Below are positions 8,217 through 16,632 of a stretch of DNA of 64,000 nucleotides, piece after piece. How positions within the stretch are numbered: the first letter of the stretch is position 1; every line of letters starts with the position of its first letter. Under the pieces are notes generated by a model. It was not told the DNA's origin, did not search any database, and worked only from the letters and a program-made list of their open reading frames with translations. This DNA is from Deltaproteobacteria bacterium (GTDB lineage Bacteria > Desulfobacterota > Desulfobacteria > Desulfobacterales > UBA5852): assembly GCA_020444045.1 (NCBI GenBank), contig JAHLLS010000025.1:17337-81336 (forward strand), in the 5' to 3' direction. The translations under genes and the position numbers were made by a program.

Positions 8217-9995
8217 CTAGTGTGCCGAAACGGTTGTCTTCTGAAGGCCGACGGGCACCGCGATGGTTTTAACCCGCAAATATTCTCCCAGTGTTTTGGC
8301 CTGGGGGTCGCTGCGCAGCGAAGCGGCCACCCCTTCCCCCAGGATGCCCCGGATATAGAAATTGAGCGCCCGCAGATGCGGCAGTTCATAGCGCTCGATG
8401 TCAAATGGTGCCAGATCCGGCAGCAGGGCCGTCAACTGCGCGACCGATAGGAATTTCCGCAGGTGGTCATAGGCCTCGCTGCTCCGGGCCCAGACACCCA
8501 GGTTGGCATTGCCGCCCTTGTCACCCGACCGGGTGCCGAACAGTCGACCGAATGGCAGCGGCACCATGTCCTCTGTCCGGGCCGGCGGCTGATCGTCGGC
8601 CGACGGCACTGAGGGACAAGGCGCCATATCGGCTCCGGGCAGGGGCTCGATCGAAATCCGTTCCTTCCCGACGACGACCTGGGGCCGGACGTGGGGGTTC
8701 GCCACCAGGGTCGGCCAGTGCTGGATGGCAGGTGTTCCTTTGGCCGGAGGGGCCGTGGCCGTAAAGCCGGGAATACTCACCAGGGCCAGTTCAACAATGG
8801 CCGAAGAAAAGCGGGCCACCTTTTTGGGGTCCGGATCGATCACCCCGAATCGCAGGTAGGCAAAAGATTCATCATTCGTGCTCGGCTCGGCCTGGTCCGA
8901 ACGGACGAGCTGGACATCGAAAACCGCATACTGGTCGCGGCCCCCCAGGCTTTCCACCACGGTCTCTTCAAGAATCCGCGCTTTTTGCTCGATATCCAGC
9001 CCGGTGAGAATCAGGGTCATGGCATTGCGATAGCCCCAGAGGTTGTTGAGGCATACTTTGGTGGTGCTGGGCGGCGGTGCTCCCTTTACACCGGAAACCT
9101 TCACACGGTCCGGCCCCTCCTGGGCCAGGTGGATCGTGTCGAAACGTGCCGTGACGTCCGGGGTCAGATAGTGAGGGGACTGGATTTCATACAGCAATTG
9201 GGCCGTAACCGTACCCGTGGACACCAGACCGCCGGTACCGGGATGTTTCGTGATGACCGAGGAACCATCCGGATAAATTTCAGCCAGCGGAAACCCCACG
9301 CCCTGAAACGAGGGGACTTCATCGATAAAAGGATAATTGCCGCCGGTGGCCTGGCCGCCGCACTCGATGATGTGGCCGGCCACTGCCGCACCGGCCAGGC
9401 AATCCCAGTCGTCCCGCTGCCATCCAAAACGCCAGACCGCCGGCCCGGTCACCAGGGCGGCATCGGCCAGACGACCGGCCACCACGATATCGGCACCCCG
9501 ATTTAGCGCTTCGGCCACCGCCCACCCCCCGATATAGGCATTGGCGGAAATGGGTTGGGCGTTGGCATCCTGAAGACTTACCCCCTTGTCCAAGTGACGG
9601 AACGTTTCGCCTTGTGCTTGAAGATCGCCTAGCCTGGGCAAAAGATCATCACCTTCGATGTAGGCAATTGTAGGCGCCAACCCCAGTTTGTCGGCCACGG
9701 CCTGGAGGGCGTCGGCCAACCCTTTCGGGTTGAGGCCGCCGGCGTTGCTGACCACCTTGATATTGCGGTCCAGGCAGCGCCCCATGACATCTTCCATCTG
9801 ACGCAAAAAGGAGCGGGCGTAGCCCAGTGACGCATCCTTGAGTTTCTGGCGAAATAGGATGGCCATGGTCAATTCGGCCAGATAATCCCCGGTGAGGACG
9901 TCTATCGGGCCGCCTTCGACCATTTCTCTGGCGGCGCTGAATCGATCGCCCAGGAAACCGCTGCAATTGGCAATAATGAGTTTATCTGTTGTCAT
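8217..9995 (-). CDS. AtuA-like protein (DUF1446 plus C-terminal AtuA-like domain)
   Basis: A 592-aa cytosolic protein of the acyclic terpene utilisation A family. The N-terminal domain (about 5-450) begins IIANCSGFLGDRFSAAREMVEGGPIDVLTGDYLAELTM-like, the family hallmark, and includes KVVSNAGGLNPKGLA and a GGQATGGNYPF segment. The C-terminal domain (about 485-590; FGRLFGTRSGDKGGNANLGVWA) is the ferredoxin-like partner domain. In Pseudomonas atuA sits in the citronellol/geraniol cluster with geranyl-CoA carboxylase; its reaction is not settled. Here it sits with an acyl-CoA carboxylase and enoyl-CoA hydratase. Similar proteins also occur in unrelated acyl-CoA clusters, so terpene use is only an inference. 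The pair atuA-maoC is flanked by two hairpin elements. Confidence 0.84.
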   Translation of the reverse strand: MTTDKLIIANCSGFLGDRFSAAREMVEGGPIDVLTGDYLAELTMAILFRQKLKDASLGYARSFLRQMEDVMGRCLDRNIKVVSNAGGLNPKGLADALQAVADKLGLAPTIAYIEGDDLLPRLGDLQAQGETFRHLDKGVSLQDANAQPISANAYIGGWAVAEALNRGADIVVAGRLADAALVTGPAVWRFGWQRDDWDCLAGAAVAGHIIECGGQATGGNYPFIDEVPSFQGVGFPLAEIYPDGSSVITKHPGTGGLVSTGTVTAQLLYEIQSPHYLTPDVTARFDTIHLAQEGPDRVKVSGVKGAPPPSTTKVCLNNLWGYRNAMTLILTGLDIEQKARILEETVVESLGGRDQYAVFDVQLVRSDQAEPSTNDESFAYLRFGVIDPDPKKVARFSSAIVELALVSIPGFTATAPPAKGTPAIQHWPTLVANPHVRPQVVVGKERISIEPLPGADMAPCPSVPSADDQPPARTEDMVPLPFGRLFGTRSGDKGGNANLGVWARSSEAYDHLRKFLSVAQLTALLPDLAPFDIERYELPHLRALNFYIRGILGEGVAASLRSDPQAKTLGEYLRVKTIAVPVGLQKTTVSAH

Positions 9996-10049
9996 ACTTA
10001 CACCCTTCTCTTCAAATAGTGCCCCGCCAATCAGTTAAAGCCACACGAC

Positions 10050-10192
10050 CGTGTCTGATTCAGCAATGAGGATTTTTTGCTCTGTGCAAGGCCGCACAAG
10101 GGTTTACGGTGAGGCGTACTGTTGTACGCCGCAGCCGGAAACCCGCGGAGAACGATGATCAGGACAAAAAAGACCATTTCTGGACGGACACG
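10050..10192. repeat. long imperfect hairpin element, copy 2
   Basis: A 143-bp quasi-palindrome between ech and atuA. The core is a perfect GGCGTAC-TGTT-GTACGCC (10113-10130), enclosed by GGGTTT (10100-10105) and AAACCC (10139-10144), then by a T-run (10072-10077) and an A-run (10165-10171), and by outer arms beginning CGTGTC (10050) and ending GACACG (10192). It ends 2 bp from the stop codon of ech. Transcribed, it would form a long stem inside the operon mRNA. Confidence 0.65.
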
Positions 10193-10194
10193 AA

Positions 10195-10968
10195 TTAGCG
10201 GCCGACAAAATTAGGCTCCCGTTTTTCGATGAAGGCCATGATACCCTCGCGCGCATCTTCCGTTCCGGCTACGTCGGCAAGCTTTCCGGCCAGATAGTCC
10301 ACCGCCTCCTCAAACGGCATATCGGCCATGGCGTGAAAGGCCTCCTTGCCGATCTTCATGCCGATGGGACTTTTGGCGCCGAGGGTCTCCAGCAATTCAG
10401 CAACCGCCGCATCCAGACGTTCCCGCGGCACGACCCGCGTAATCAGCCCCATGTCCAGGGCCTCTTCGGCGGTCAGTTTGCTGCCGGTCAGCACCATCTC
10501 CAAGGCCTTTTTGCGCAGCACATTGCGGTAGATGAGCGCCCCGATCATCATGGGGAAGAGCCCCACGTTGACCTCCGGCGTGCCGAATTTAGCATCATCG
10601 CAAGCAACCACGATGTCGCAGGCCAGCATGAGGCCCATACCGCCGGCCAGACAGTATCCATTGACCCGCGCGACGGTCGGCTTGGGAAAGCCGGCCAGGC
10701 GTTTGAGCAGATCGGCAAAACTTTTGAAGACCTCACGACCGTCCGCGTCCATTCCGCCGCCAAGATCGGCGCCGGCACAAAATGCCTTGGCGCCGGCACC
10801 GGTGATACAGACAACACGCACGGCGGCGGCGTTCTCGATGGCACTCAGCGCTTCGTGGAAAAGGGCCAGCGCTTCGGCATTGATCGCATTGCGCTGGGCT
10901 TCCCGATTGATGGTGATCCAGGCAACCCTGTTTTCCGAATGCCAGTGCAGTGGTTTTTCTTCACGCAT
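10195..10968 (-). CDS. enoyl-CoA hydratase/isomerase (methylglutaconyl-CoA hydratase-like)
   Basis: Crotonase-superfamily protein of 257 aa. The oxyanion-hole segment AFCAGADLGG (about residue 65) and NGYCLAGGMGLMLACDIVVACDDAKFGTPEVNVGLFP (about 105-140) hold the usual backbone and catalytic Glu positions. Directly after the biotin-dependent carboxylase, this matches LiuC/AtuE, which hydrate the carboxylated product in leucine or isoprenoid breakdown. ATG 10968 is preferred over an upstream ATG at 10986 because GGGAGGTGG precedes it at good distance. Exact substrate is open. Confidence 0.85.
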   Translation of the reverse strand: MREEKPLHWHSENRVAWITINREAQRNAINAEALALFHEALSAIENAAAVRVVCITGAGAKAFCAGADLGGGMDADGREVFKSFADLLKRLAGFPKPTVARVNGYCLAGGMGLMLACDIVVACDDAKFGTPEVNVGLFPMMIGALIYRNVLRKKALEMVLTGSKLTAEEALDMGLITRVVPRERLDAAVAELLETLGAKSPIGMKIGKEAFHAMADMPFEEAVDYLAGKLADVAGTEDAREGIMAFIEKREPNFVGR

Positions 10969-11007
10969 CGTTATCCACCTCCCCATGCCGTTGCTGGTTG
11001 ACGGGGC

Positions 11008-11544
11008 CTATGCCGAAACAGCTTCGCCCGCCTTATCTTCCTCGTTGGATTGGAGATCCACCAGGATATCCCCGGGCATCACCTTGTCGCCTTCGGCCGC
11101 ATTGATGCCGGTGACCCGTCCGTCAAACGGAGCCGACAGCGTCGTCTCCATCTTCATGGCCGAAACCACCACCAGGCCCTCGCCCTTTTGGACATCCTGC
11201 CCTAACGCAACAAGGACCTTGACCACCACGGCCGGCATGGGGGGGGTCACCTCCCGGGGTGTTTCCCGGTCCCTCCCCCCGGTCGCTGCCGCCATGGCCT
11301 TGGCATCCGCGTCGGCCACGCCGTAGGCCACGCCGTTGATCACGATCTGCTTGGCCACGTCGTTCCCGCCGAGGAAGACGTTCCGAATGGCGCCGTCCAC
11401 ATTGAGCACGAGGCGATGGGTGTCGATTCGGCGGGCCGCCACCGTGCGTTGTTTGCCCGCGGCGGTTATGACCATCCCGCCGCCGTCCTGCTGTTCGACC
11501 AACAGGGTCTCTGTTTCACCATTGATCTCCAAATTGTACTTCAT
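11008..11544 (-). CDS. biotin carboxyl carrier protein of an acyl-CoA carboxylase
   Basis: A 178-aa stand-alone carrier subunit. Residues about 105-170 form the biotinyl domain with the target lysine K131 in SAMKMETTL and the mirror half PGDILVDLQ. The N-terminal 75 residues (YNLEINGETETLLVE, YGVADADA) resemble the BT-type linker region of propionyl/methylcrotonyl-CoA carboxylase alpha chains. In most such enzymes this domain is fused to biotin carboxylase; here it is encoded 29 bp downstream of it as a separate gene, a split alpha chain. It receives CO2 from the biotin carboxylase and delivers it to the carboxyltransferase encoded two genes upstream. Confidence 0.9.
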   Translation of the reverse strand: MKYNLEINGETETLLVEQQDGGGMVITAAGKQRTVAARRIDTHRLVLNVDGAIRNVFLGGNDVAKQIVINGVAYGVADADAKAMAAATGGRDRETPREVTPPMPAVVVKVLVALGQDVQKGEGLVVVSAMKMETTLSAPFDGRVTGINAAEGDKVMPGDILVDLQSNEEDKAGEAVSA

Positions 11545-11573
11545 GGGTCGTCTCCCCTATCCTTATACCCGCA

Positions 11574-13064
11574 TCAGGACCGCCAGGCCCCCAGCGTCTG
11601 CCAGGGCGTGAGTTCCGGCGCGCGGCCTCCACGCAAGGCATCGGTCCCGATCGATTTTTCGGTAAGCGCGTCAACGACAAAGGCAATCCGCGCCAGGTCG
11701 CCGTCAGCCTTGGCGGGCTGCCAGTCTGCCATGTGCAACGGGATGAAATCCGTATAGGTGGCACCATCACGGAAGGCTTCGTGATCGAGAACATCCAACA
11801 AAAAGGCGATGGGCGTCTTGACGCCGATGACCACATAGTCTTTCAGCCCCTGGCACGCCCGGGCAATGGCCGCCTCGCGGGTCTCGGCATGCACGATCAT
11901 TTTGGCGAGGATCGGATCGTACTCCACCGGCACCTGGCCTCCCATGTAAATGCCGGAATCGACACGGATGCCCGGCCCTTGGGGTTGTTGCAGATAGTCG
12001 ATGGGGCCGGGGGACGGAAAGAAGTCGTTCTCGGGATCTTCCGCGTAGATGCGGCATTCGATGGCATGCCCCCGTCCGGCGATGTCGGACTGGGTATAGG
12101 ACAGGCGTTCTCCAGCGGCAATCCGGATCTGCTCCCGCACCATGTCGATGCCCGTAACCATCTCGGTTATGGGATGCTCAACCTGCAGACGGGTATTGAC
12201 CTCCAGGAAGTAAAACCGGCCGTCCGGATCCAGAAGAAATTCCACCGTTCCGGCATTGACGTATCCGGCCGCCTGGGCCGCCCGCACGGCAGCGGCGCCC
12301 ATCTCCTCCCGCAAAGCTTGTGTCAGGGCCGGCGAGGGGGTTTCTTCGATGATTTTCTGATGGCGCCGCTGGATGGAGCACTCCCGTTCCAGCAGGTGGA
12401 TACAATTGCCCTGGCCGTCGGCCATGATCTGGAACTCGACATGCCGGGCCCGCGCCAGGTATTTCTCGATGAAAATGGCCCCGTTGCCAAAAGCGGCCGC
12501 CGCCTCGCGGCTGGCGGTTTCAGCGGCTTCGGCCAGCTCCGCAGCCGAATGGACCACCCGCATGCCCTTACCGCCGCCGCCGGCCGCCGCTTTGATCAAC
12601 ACCGGGTAGCCGATCCGTTCCGCTGCTTCTCCCAGTTTGGCCGGATCGGTTTCGGAATGGCTCAGACCCGGGATGACCGGCACGTCACTGCCCTGCATCA
12701 GGCGGCGGGCCACGGTCTTGTCCCCCAGGTCGCGGATAGCTGCGGGTGGCGGTCCGATAAAGGTAATGTCTTCGGCCTGGCAGCGGGAAGCGAAGGTTTC
12801 GTTTTCCGCCAGGAATCCGTAGCCCGGATGAATGGCTTCGGCCCCGGTTTCCCGGGCAGCGGCAAAGATGCGGTCCTGGTTGAGATAGCTCTCAGCCGGA
12901 TCGGCTGCACCCAAAAGCACCGCCCGATCCGCCGCCAGAACATGGGCAGCGGTTTCATCCGCCTGGGAATAAACCGCCACGGTTTCAATCCCCATCTCCC
13001 GGCAGGTAGCCATAATGCGGCAGGCGATTTCACCACGATTGGCAATCAGAATACGTTTGAACAT
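11574..13064 (-). CDS. biotin carboxylase subunit of acyl-CoA carboxylase
   Basis: A 496-aa ATP-dependent biotin carboxylase. It opens FKRILIANRGEIACRIM and contains the ATP-grasp glycine loop AAAGGGGKGMRVV (about 158-170), HPGYGFLAEN, ECSIQRRHQKIIEE and the carboxylation signature FLEVNTRLQVEHPITEMV (about 283-300). The chain ends after the biotin carboxylase C-terminal domain plus a short tail, with no biotinyl domain, which is encoded by the next gene. Gene order carboxyltransferase, biotin carboxylase, carrier on one transcript supports a methylcrotonyl/geranyl/propionyl-type carboxylase rather than acetyl-CoA carboxylase for fatty-acid synthesis. Confidence 0.92.
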   Translation of the reverse strand: MFKRILIANRGEIACRIMATCREMGIETVAVYSQADETAAHVLAADRAVLLGAADPAESYLNQDRIFAAARETGAEAIHPGYGFLAENETFASRCQAEDITFIGPPPAAIRDLGDKTVARRLMQGSDVPVIPGLSHSETDPAKLGEAAERIGYPVLIKAAAGGGGKGMRVVHSAAELAEAAETASREAAAAFGNGAIFIEKYLARARHVEFQIMADGQGNCIHLLERECSIQRRHQKIIEETPSPALTQALREEMGAAAVRAAQAAGYVNAGTVEFLLDPDGRFYFLEVNTRLQVEHPITEMVTGIDMVREQIRIAAGERLSYTQSDIAGRGHAIECRIYAEDPENDFFPSPGPIDYLQQPQGPGIRVDSGIYMGGQVPVEYDPILAKMIVHAETREAAIARACQGLKDYVVIGVKTPIAFLLDVLDHEAFRDGATYTDFIPLHMADWQPAKADGDLARIAFVVDALTEKSIGTDALRGGRAPELTPWQTLGAWRS

Positions 13065-13110
13065 GGCTTATCTTCCCTTGAAATGATGGCGGAACCGTCC
13101 GCCGGCAGAG

Positions 13111-14727
13111 TTACATGCGAAAAATCCCGAATCCCGCCACATCGTCGCGGATGGGCGCATTCAGCGCAGCCGAGATGGATAATCCCAAAACGTTGCGGGT
13201 TTCGGCGGGGTCGATGATCCCGTCGTCCCATAAGTTGGCGGTACTGTAATAGGCATTGCTTTCCTTGCGAGCGGCATCGACGATAGGGGTCTTGATGGCG
13301 GCGACGTCCTCCTCGCTCATGGGAGGGCTTCCGGCGCGCGCCAGCTGGTCATTTTTGACCGTGATCAAGACGTCGGCGGCCTGCTCGCCCCCCATGACGC
13401 CGATTTCAGCATTCGGCCAGTTCCAGAGAAAACGGGGGCCGTAAGCCCGGCCACACATGCCGTAGTTGCCGGCCCCGAAGGAAGCACCGGTCATGACCGT
13501 GAATTTGGGTACCGTGGCCGTGGAGACCGCATTGACCATCTTATGGCCATCCTTGGTGATGCCGTGTCTTTCATATTCCCTGCCGATGATATAGCCGTTG
13601 ATGTTCTGGAGAAACACCAGCGGGATGCGCCGTCGGTCGCAAAGTTGGATAAACTGGGTGGCTTTGAGGGCACTGTCCGAAAAAAGAATGCCGTTGTTGC
13701 CCAGAATGCCCACGGGATAACCATGAATGTGGGCAAAACCGCACACCAGGGTCGATCCGAACAAGGCTTTGAATTCCGTGAATTCACTGCCGTCCACGAT
13801 ACGCGCGATAACCTCCCGGACATCATAGGGCGTTTTCAGGTCGCGGCTGACAATGCCATACATTTCCTGGGGGTCGTATAGCGGCGGTTTTGGGGCTCTC
13901 ATCGTCAGGCGGGCTTTTTCACCTTCCGGCAGGTTGCCTACCAGCTCCCGCACGATCGCAATCGCATGCGGGTCGTTGTCGGCAAAATAGTCGGAAACAC
14001 CCGATTCGCGGCAATGTACGTCAGCGCCGCCCAATTCATCGGCCGTGACCTCCTCGCCGGTGGCCGCCAGCACCAGGGGCGGGCCGCCCAGGAAGATCGC
14101 TCCGGTGCCTCGCACATGGACCACTTCGTCCGACATGGCCGGGATATAGGCCCCGCCGGCCGTACAAAGCCCCATGACCGCGGCGATCTGCGGGATGCCC
14201 ATTTTGGACATGACCGCCTGGTTGTAGAAAATACGTCCGCCGTCATCTTCGTCCGGGAAGATCTCGCTCTGCATCGGCAGAAAGGCGCCCCCGGAATCGA
14301 TCAGGTAGATGGTGGGCAGCCGATTTTCCATGGCGATCTTCTGAGCCCGCAAGGATTTTTTAACACCCATGGGGTAAATGGTCCCCCCTTTAATCATGGG
14401 ATCGTTGGCATTCACGATAACTTCGCGGCCTTCCACCACCCCGATGCCGATCACACTGCCGGCGCCGTGCACCTTGCCGTCATACATGTCCTTGGCCGCC
14501 AGTGCCCCGATCTCCAGAAAAGGCGTGTTGCGGTCAAGCAGCAAGTCCAGTCGCTCGCGAACCGGGAGTTTACCGACTTCCGCCACGCGCTGCCGGGCTT
14601 TGTCGGATCGCTCCTCCCTCGCCTTCTGCAGGGATGCCTTCAATTCCACCACGAGAGACGTCATCTTCTCGAAGTTCTTCTTGTATTCGTCCGTCCCGGT
14701 GTCGATCCTTGTCTCAATGATAGCCAT
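13111..14727 (-). CDS. acyl-CoA carboxylase carboxyltransferase (beta) subunit, methylcrotonyl/geranyl-CoA type
   Basis: A 538-aa carboxyltransferase with both crotonase-like halves. The N-half has YDGKVHGAGSVIG, MIKGGTIYPMGVKK and CTAGGAYIPAMSDEVV; the C-half has CGFAHIHGYPVGILGNNG, NINGYIIGREYERHGITK, and MTGASFGAGNYGMCGRAYGPRF. The segments GGTIYPMGVKK and GREYERHGITKDGHKMV are typical of methylcrotonyl-CoA (LiuB) and geranyl-CoA (AtuC) carboxylases rather than propionyl-CoA carboxylase. It transfers CO2 from biotin to the gamma carbon of an enoyl-CoA. It lies 12 bp after the TetR gene. I cannot decide between the two substrates from reading alone; the AtuA neighbour leans to a terpenoid-like acyl-CoA, while the missing HMG-CoA lyase leaves leucine use open. 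Confidence 0.9.
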   Translation of the reverse strand: MAIIETRIDTGTDEYKKNFEKMTSLVVELKASLQKAREERSDKARQRVAEVGKLPVRERLDLLLDRNTPFLEIGALAAKDMYDGKVHGAGSVIGIGVVEGREVIVNANDPMIKGGTIYPMGVKKSLRAQKIAMENRLPTIYLIDSGGAFLPMQSEIFPDEDDGGRIFYNQAVMSKMGIPQIAAVMGLCTAGGAYIPAMSDEVVHVRGTGAIFLGGPPLVLAATGEEVTADELGGADVHCRESGVSDYFADNDPHAIAIVRELVGNLPEGEKARLTMRAPKPPLYDPQEMYGIVSRDLKTPYDVREVIARIVDGSEFTEFKALFGSTLVCGFAHIHGYPVGILGNNGILFSDSALKATQFIQLCDRRRIPLVFLQNINGYIIGREYERHGITKDGHKMVNAVSTATVPKFTVMTGASFGAGNYGMCGRAYGPRFLWNWPNAEIGVMGGEQAADVLITVKNDQLARAGSPPMSEEDVAAIKTPIVDAARKESNAYYSTANLWDDGIIDPAETRNVLGLSISAALNAPIRDDVAGFGIFRM

Positions 14728-14739
14728 GGCGATTGCCTC

Positions 14740-15420
14740 CTAAGACTTTTGCTTCGTATGCAGCAGGTTTTGTACTCCCCCAACGATAAAATCGACGGCA
14801 TCCCGACCAACCGCTTCGAGATCCTCTTGGCGATCCTGCCAGATCAGATAGTGGTAGGCCAGTCGTTCAAACATCCCCAGAATACTGGCGGCCATGACCT
14901 CAGCGGCCAGTCTGCTGCGAAAAGCGCCCAGGTTGGCGGCCACGCTCAGAAGCGCCGTCTGCAGATCGGCGATCAGCTTGTCGAATATCTTCTTGCGGTG
15001 CGCCTCGACCACCTCGCTCTGGCCGGCCGATTCCCGGAATATCAGGGCGATTTTCTCCGGATGATTGGGACAGAAGTCTTCGAAGAAGACCTTGCCGGCC
15101 TTCCGGAGGCCTTCCAGGGTGCCGTCGGCATTCTTGAAGGCTGTCCCCAGAAGATTGCGCAGTTCATAGCCGGTCTGATCCAGCAATTTCACCAGCAGGT
15201 CTTCCTTGTTCTTGAAGTAAAAATAGACGGTCCCCACCGACACCTCCGCCTTGTCGGCAATCCGCTCCATACCGGTGCGGTGGTAGCCCTCCCGGGCGAA
15301 CAGCGTCCCGGCGGCGTCCAGAATGGTCTGGAGGCGCTGTTCACGTTCCCGCTGCCGGCGCAGAGCGCTTCGCGACGGGGAGGCCTGATCTTTTTCGACA
15401 GGATAACGATGTTGCTTCAT
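14740..15420 (-). CDS. TetR/AcrR-family transcriptional regulator
   Basis: A 226-aa regulator. The N-terminal helix-turn-helix is clear: QTILDAAGTLFAREGYHRTGMERIADKAEVSVGTVYFYFKNKEDLL (about residues 30-75). The remainder is the helical ligand-binding and dimer domain. The start is ATG 15420, with GGAG 5 nt upstream; an in-frame TTG at 15432 is less likely. Lying inside the acyl-CoA operon, it is the natural candidate to bind the twin palindromes at 17825-17839 and 17909-17923 and to respond to an acyl-CoA intermediate, as FadR/PsrA/LiuR-like TetR proteins do. That link is an inference. Confidence 0.88.
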   Translation of the reverse strand: MKQHRYPVEKDQASPSRSALRRQREREQRLQTILDAAGTLFAREGYHRTGMERIADKAEVSVGTVYFYFKNKEDLLVKLLDQTGYELRNLLGTAFKNADGTLEGLRKAGKVFFEDFCPNHPEKIALIFRESAGQSEVVEAHRKKIFDKLIADLQTALLSVAANLGAFRSRLAAEVMAASILGMFERLAYHYLIWQDRQEDLEAVGRDAVDFIVGGVQNLLHTKQKS

Positions 15421-15465
15421 AACCACTCCCAAGGTCGTTGTTGCGGCCGTTCAGCGGGATAATCC

Positions 15466-16596
15466 TTACCGATACCCCAAGGCATGATCCCCGATCCTGA
15501 CCCGTGCGATCTCGGTCGAAATCCCGCTGATCTGGGTCCATTTGGCGGCCCGGTAGGCGGATTCGGCGGCACTGCCGGAGCGATAACCCTGCCCGGCTAA
15601 AATCCGCAGGGCCTCACCGGCCACGCGTTCGGCCGCCTCCGTACCGAATACCTTGGCGCACCAGATCAACGAGGCCCCTTCTTTGGGCTGGGTGGCCATG
15701 GTCCAGGCCGCCCGATAAGCAAACAATTGGGCTGTTTGGTGGAGCGTCAGCATTTCCGACAGTTTGAAGCCGACCTCCTGGTAGGCAATCACCGGCTTGC
15801 CGCCGGTGCGGTGCGACTTGGCAAAATCGCGGGCCTCCGCCAGGGAGGCCTCCATCATGCCCAAGGCGGCCGCCAGCAGAATCTCGTTTTCCCACAAGCG
15901 CAGCGAATCCAGCACCGCTGCGTTTTCAGGCGGCAGAATAACGTTTGCTTCCGGGAGGTCGCAGTCGTGAAGGTCGAGTCCGGCAAGGTGCAGACCGTCA
16001 TAGCCCATGGTGCGGATACGGTCGGAAACGGTGAGGCCGCTCGCCCGGCGATCGATCATGAAAATGGCCGGTCGCCCGTCCAGCATCCCCACCACACCCA
16101 GATGATCAGCCAGCGGCGCGTTGACCACGTAATTTTTGTGGCCGTTGACAACCACCCGCCCGCTTTTCCGGATGCCCTGGGTATCAAGGGGGTCGTTTTC
16201 GACATTCATGGTATTCTCGGACAAGGCCAAAGCCCCGATCGATTCCCCGGCCAGGAGATGCTGCAACCACTGTTCTTTCTGGCCGTCGGCGGCCCAATGG
16301 GCGATGGCGCGCCCCAATACGCGGGTACTCATCTCCACCGCCAAAAAGAGCGAGCGGGCCTGGCCGGCCAGGGTCTCCATGGCTTTCATCAGCGGCACGG
16401 CGTCCGCCTGGGCGTTGTTGCCGAAACCGAGCTGAAGATAACCGATTTCGGCCAGCTTCTTCAAAATGTCGCGCAGCGTTCGGGAAACCGCGTCCGCCGA
16501 CTGCCCGGCCAGCGCTTCTTCGGCCGGCACCGCCGCAGCGATGGCACGCACATTTTCGAACAAACGCTTTTCATCATCGCTAAAATCAAAATTCAT
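15466..16596 (-). CDS. divergent acyl-CoA dehydrogenase family protein
   Basis: A 376-aa member of the acyl-CoA dehydrogenase fold. Overall layout is retained (NGHKNYVVNA in the middle domain, FAYRAAWTMATQ in the C-terminal domain), but key signatures are eroded: the usual TEP-GGSD stretch reads LSENTMNVENDP, and the C-terminal EGT region reads ISGISTEIARV. E236 (LRLWENEIL) aligns with the alternative catalytic Glu of isovaleryl-type enzymes. It starts 36 bp downstream of a canonical family member, so the pair may work as a heteromeric enzyme, or this protein may have a special substrate. FAD binding is likely but not certain. Confidence 0.75.
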   Translation of the reverse strand: MNFDFSDDEKRLFENVRAIAAAVPAEEALAGQSADAVSRTLRDILKKLAEIGYLQLGFGNNAQADAVPLMKAMETLAGQARSLFLAVEMSTRVLGRAIAHWAADGQKEQWLQHLLAGESIGALALSENTMNVENDPLDTQGIRKSGRVVVNGHKNYVVNAPLADHLGVVGMLDGRPAIFMIDRRASGLTVSDRIRTMGYDGLHLAGLDLHDCDLPEANVILPPENAAVLDSLRLWENEILLAAALGMMEASLAEARDFAKSHRTGGKPVIAYQEVGFKLSEMLTLHQTAQLFAYRAAWTMATQPKEGASLIWCAKVFGTEAAERVAGEALRILAGQGYRSGSAAESAYRAAKWTQISGISTEIARVRIGDHALGYR

Positions 16597-16632
16597 GACC
16601 TGATCTCCCTCGGTACGATTGTGTTTCGCCGA

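Noticed and set aside
11733..13217. 494-codon open frame antisense to biotin carboxylase
   Set aside because: Antisense shadow of a well-supported gene; no ribosome site or motif.
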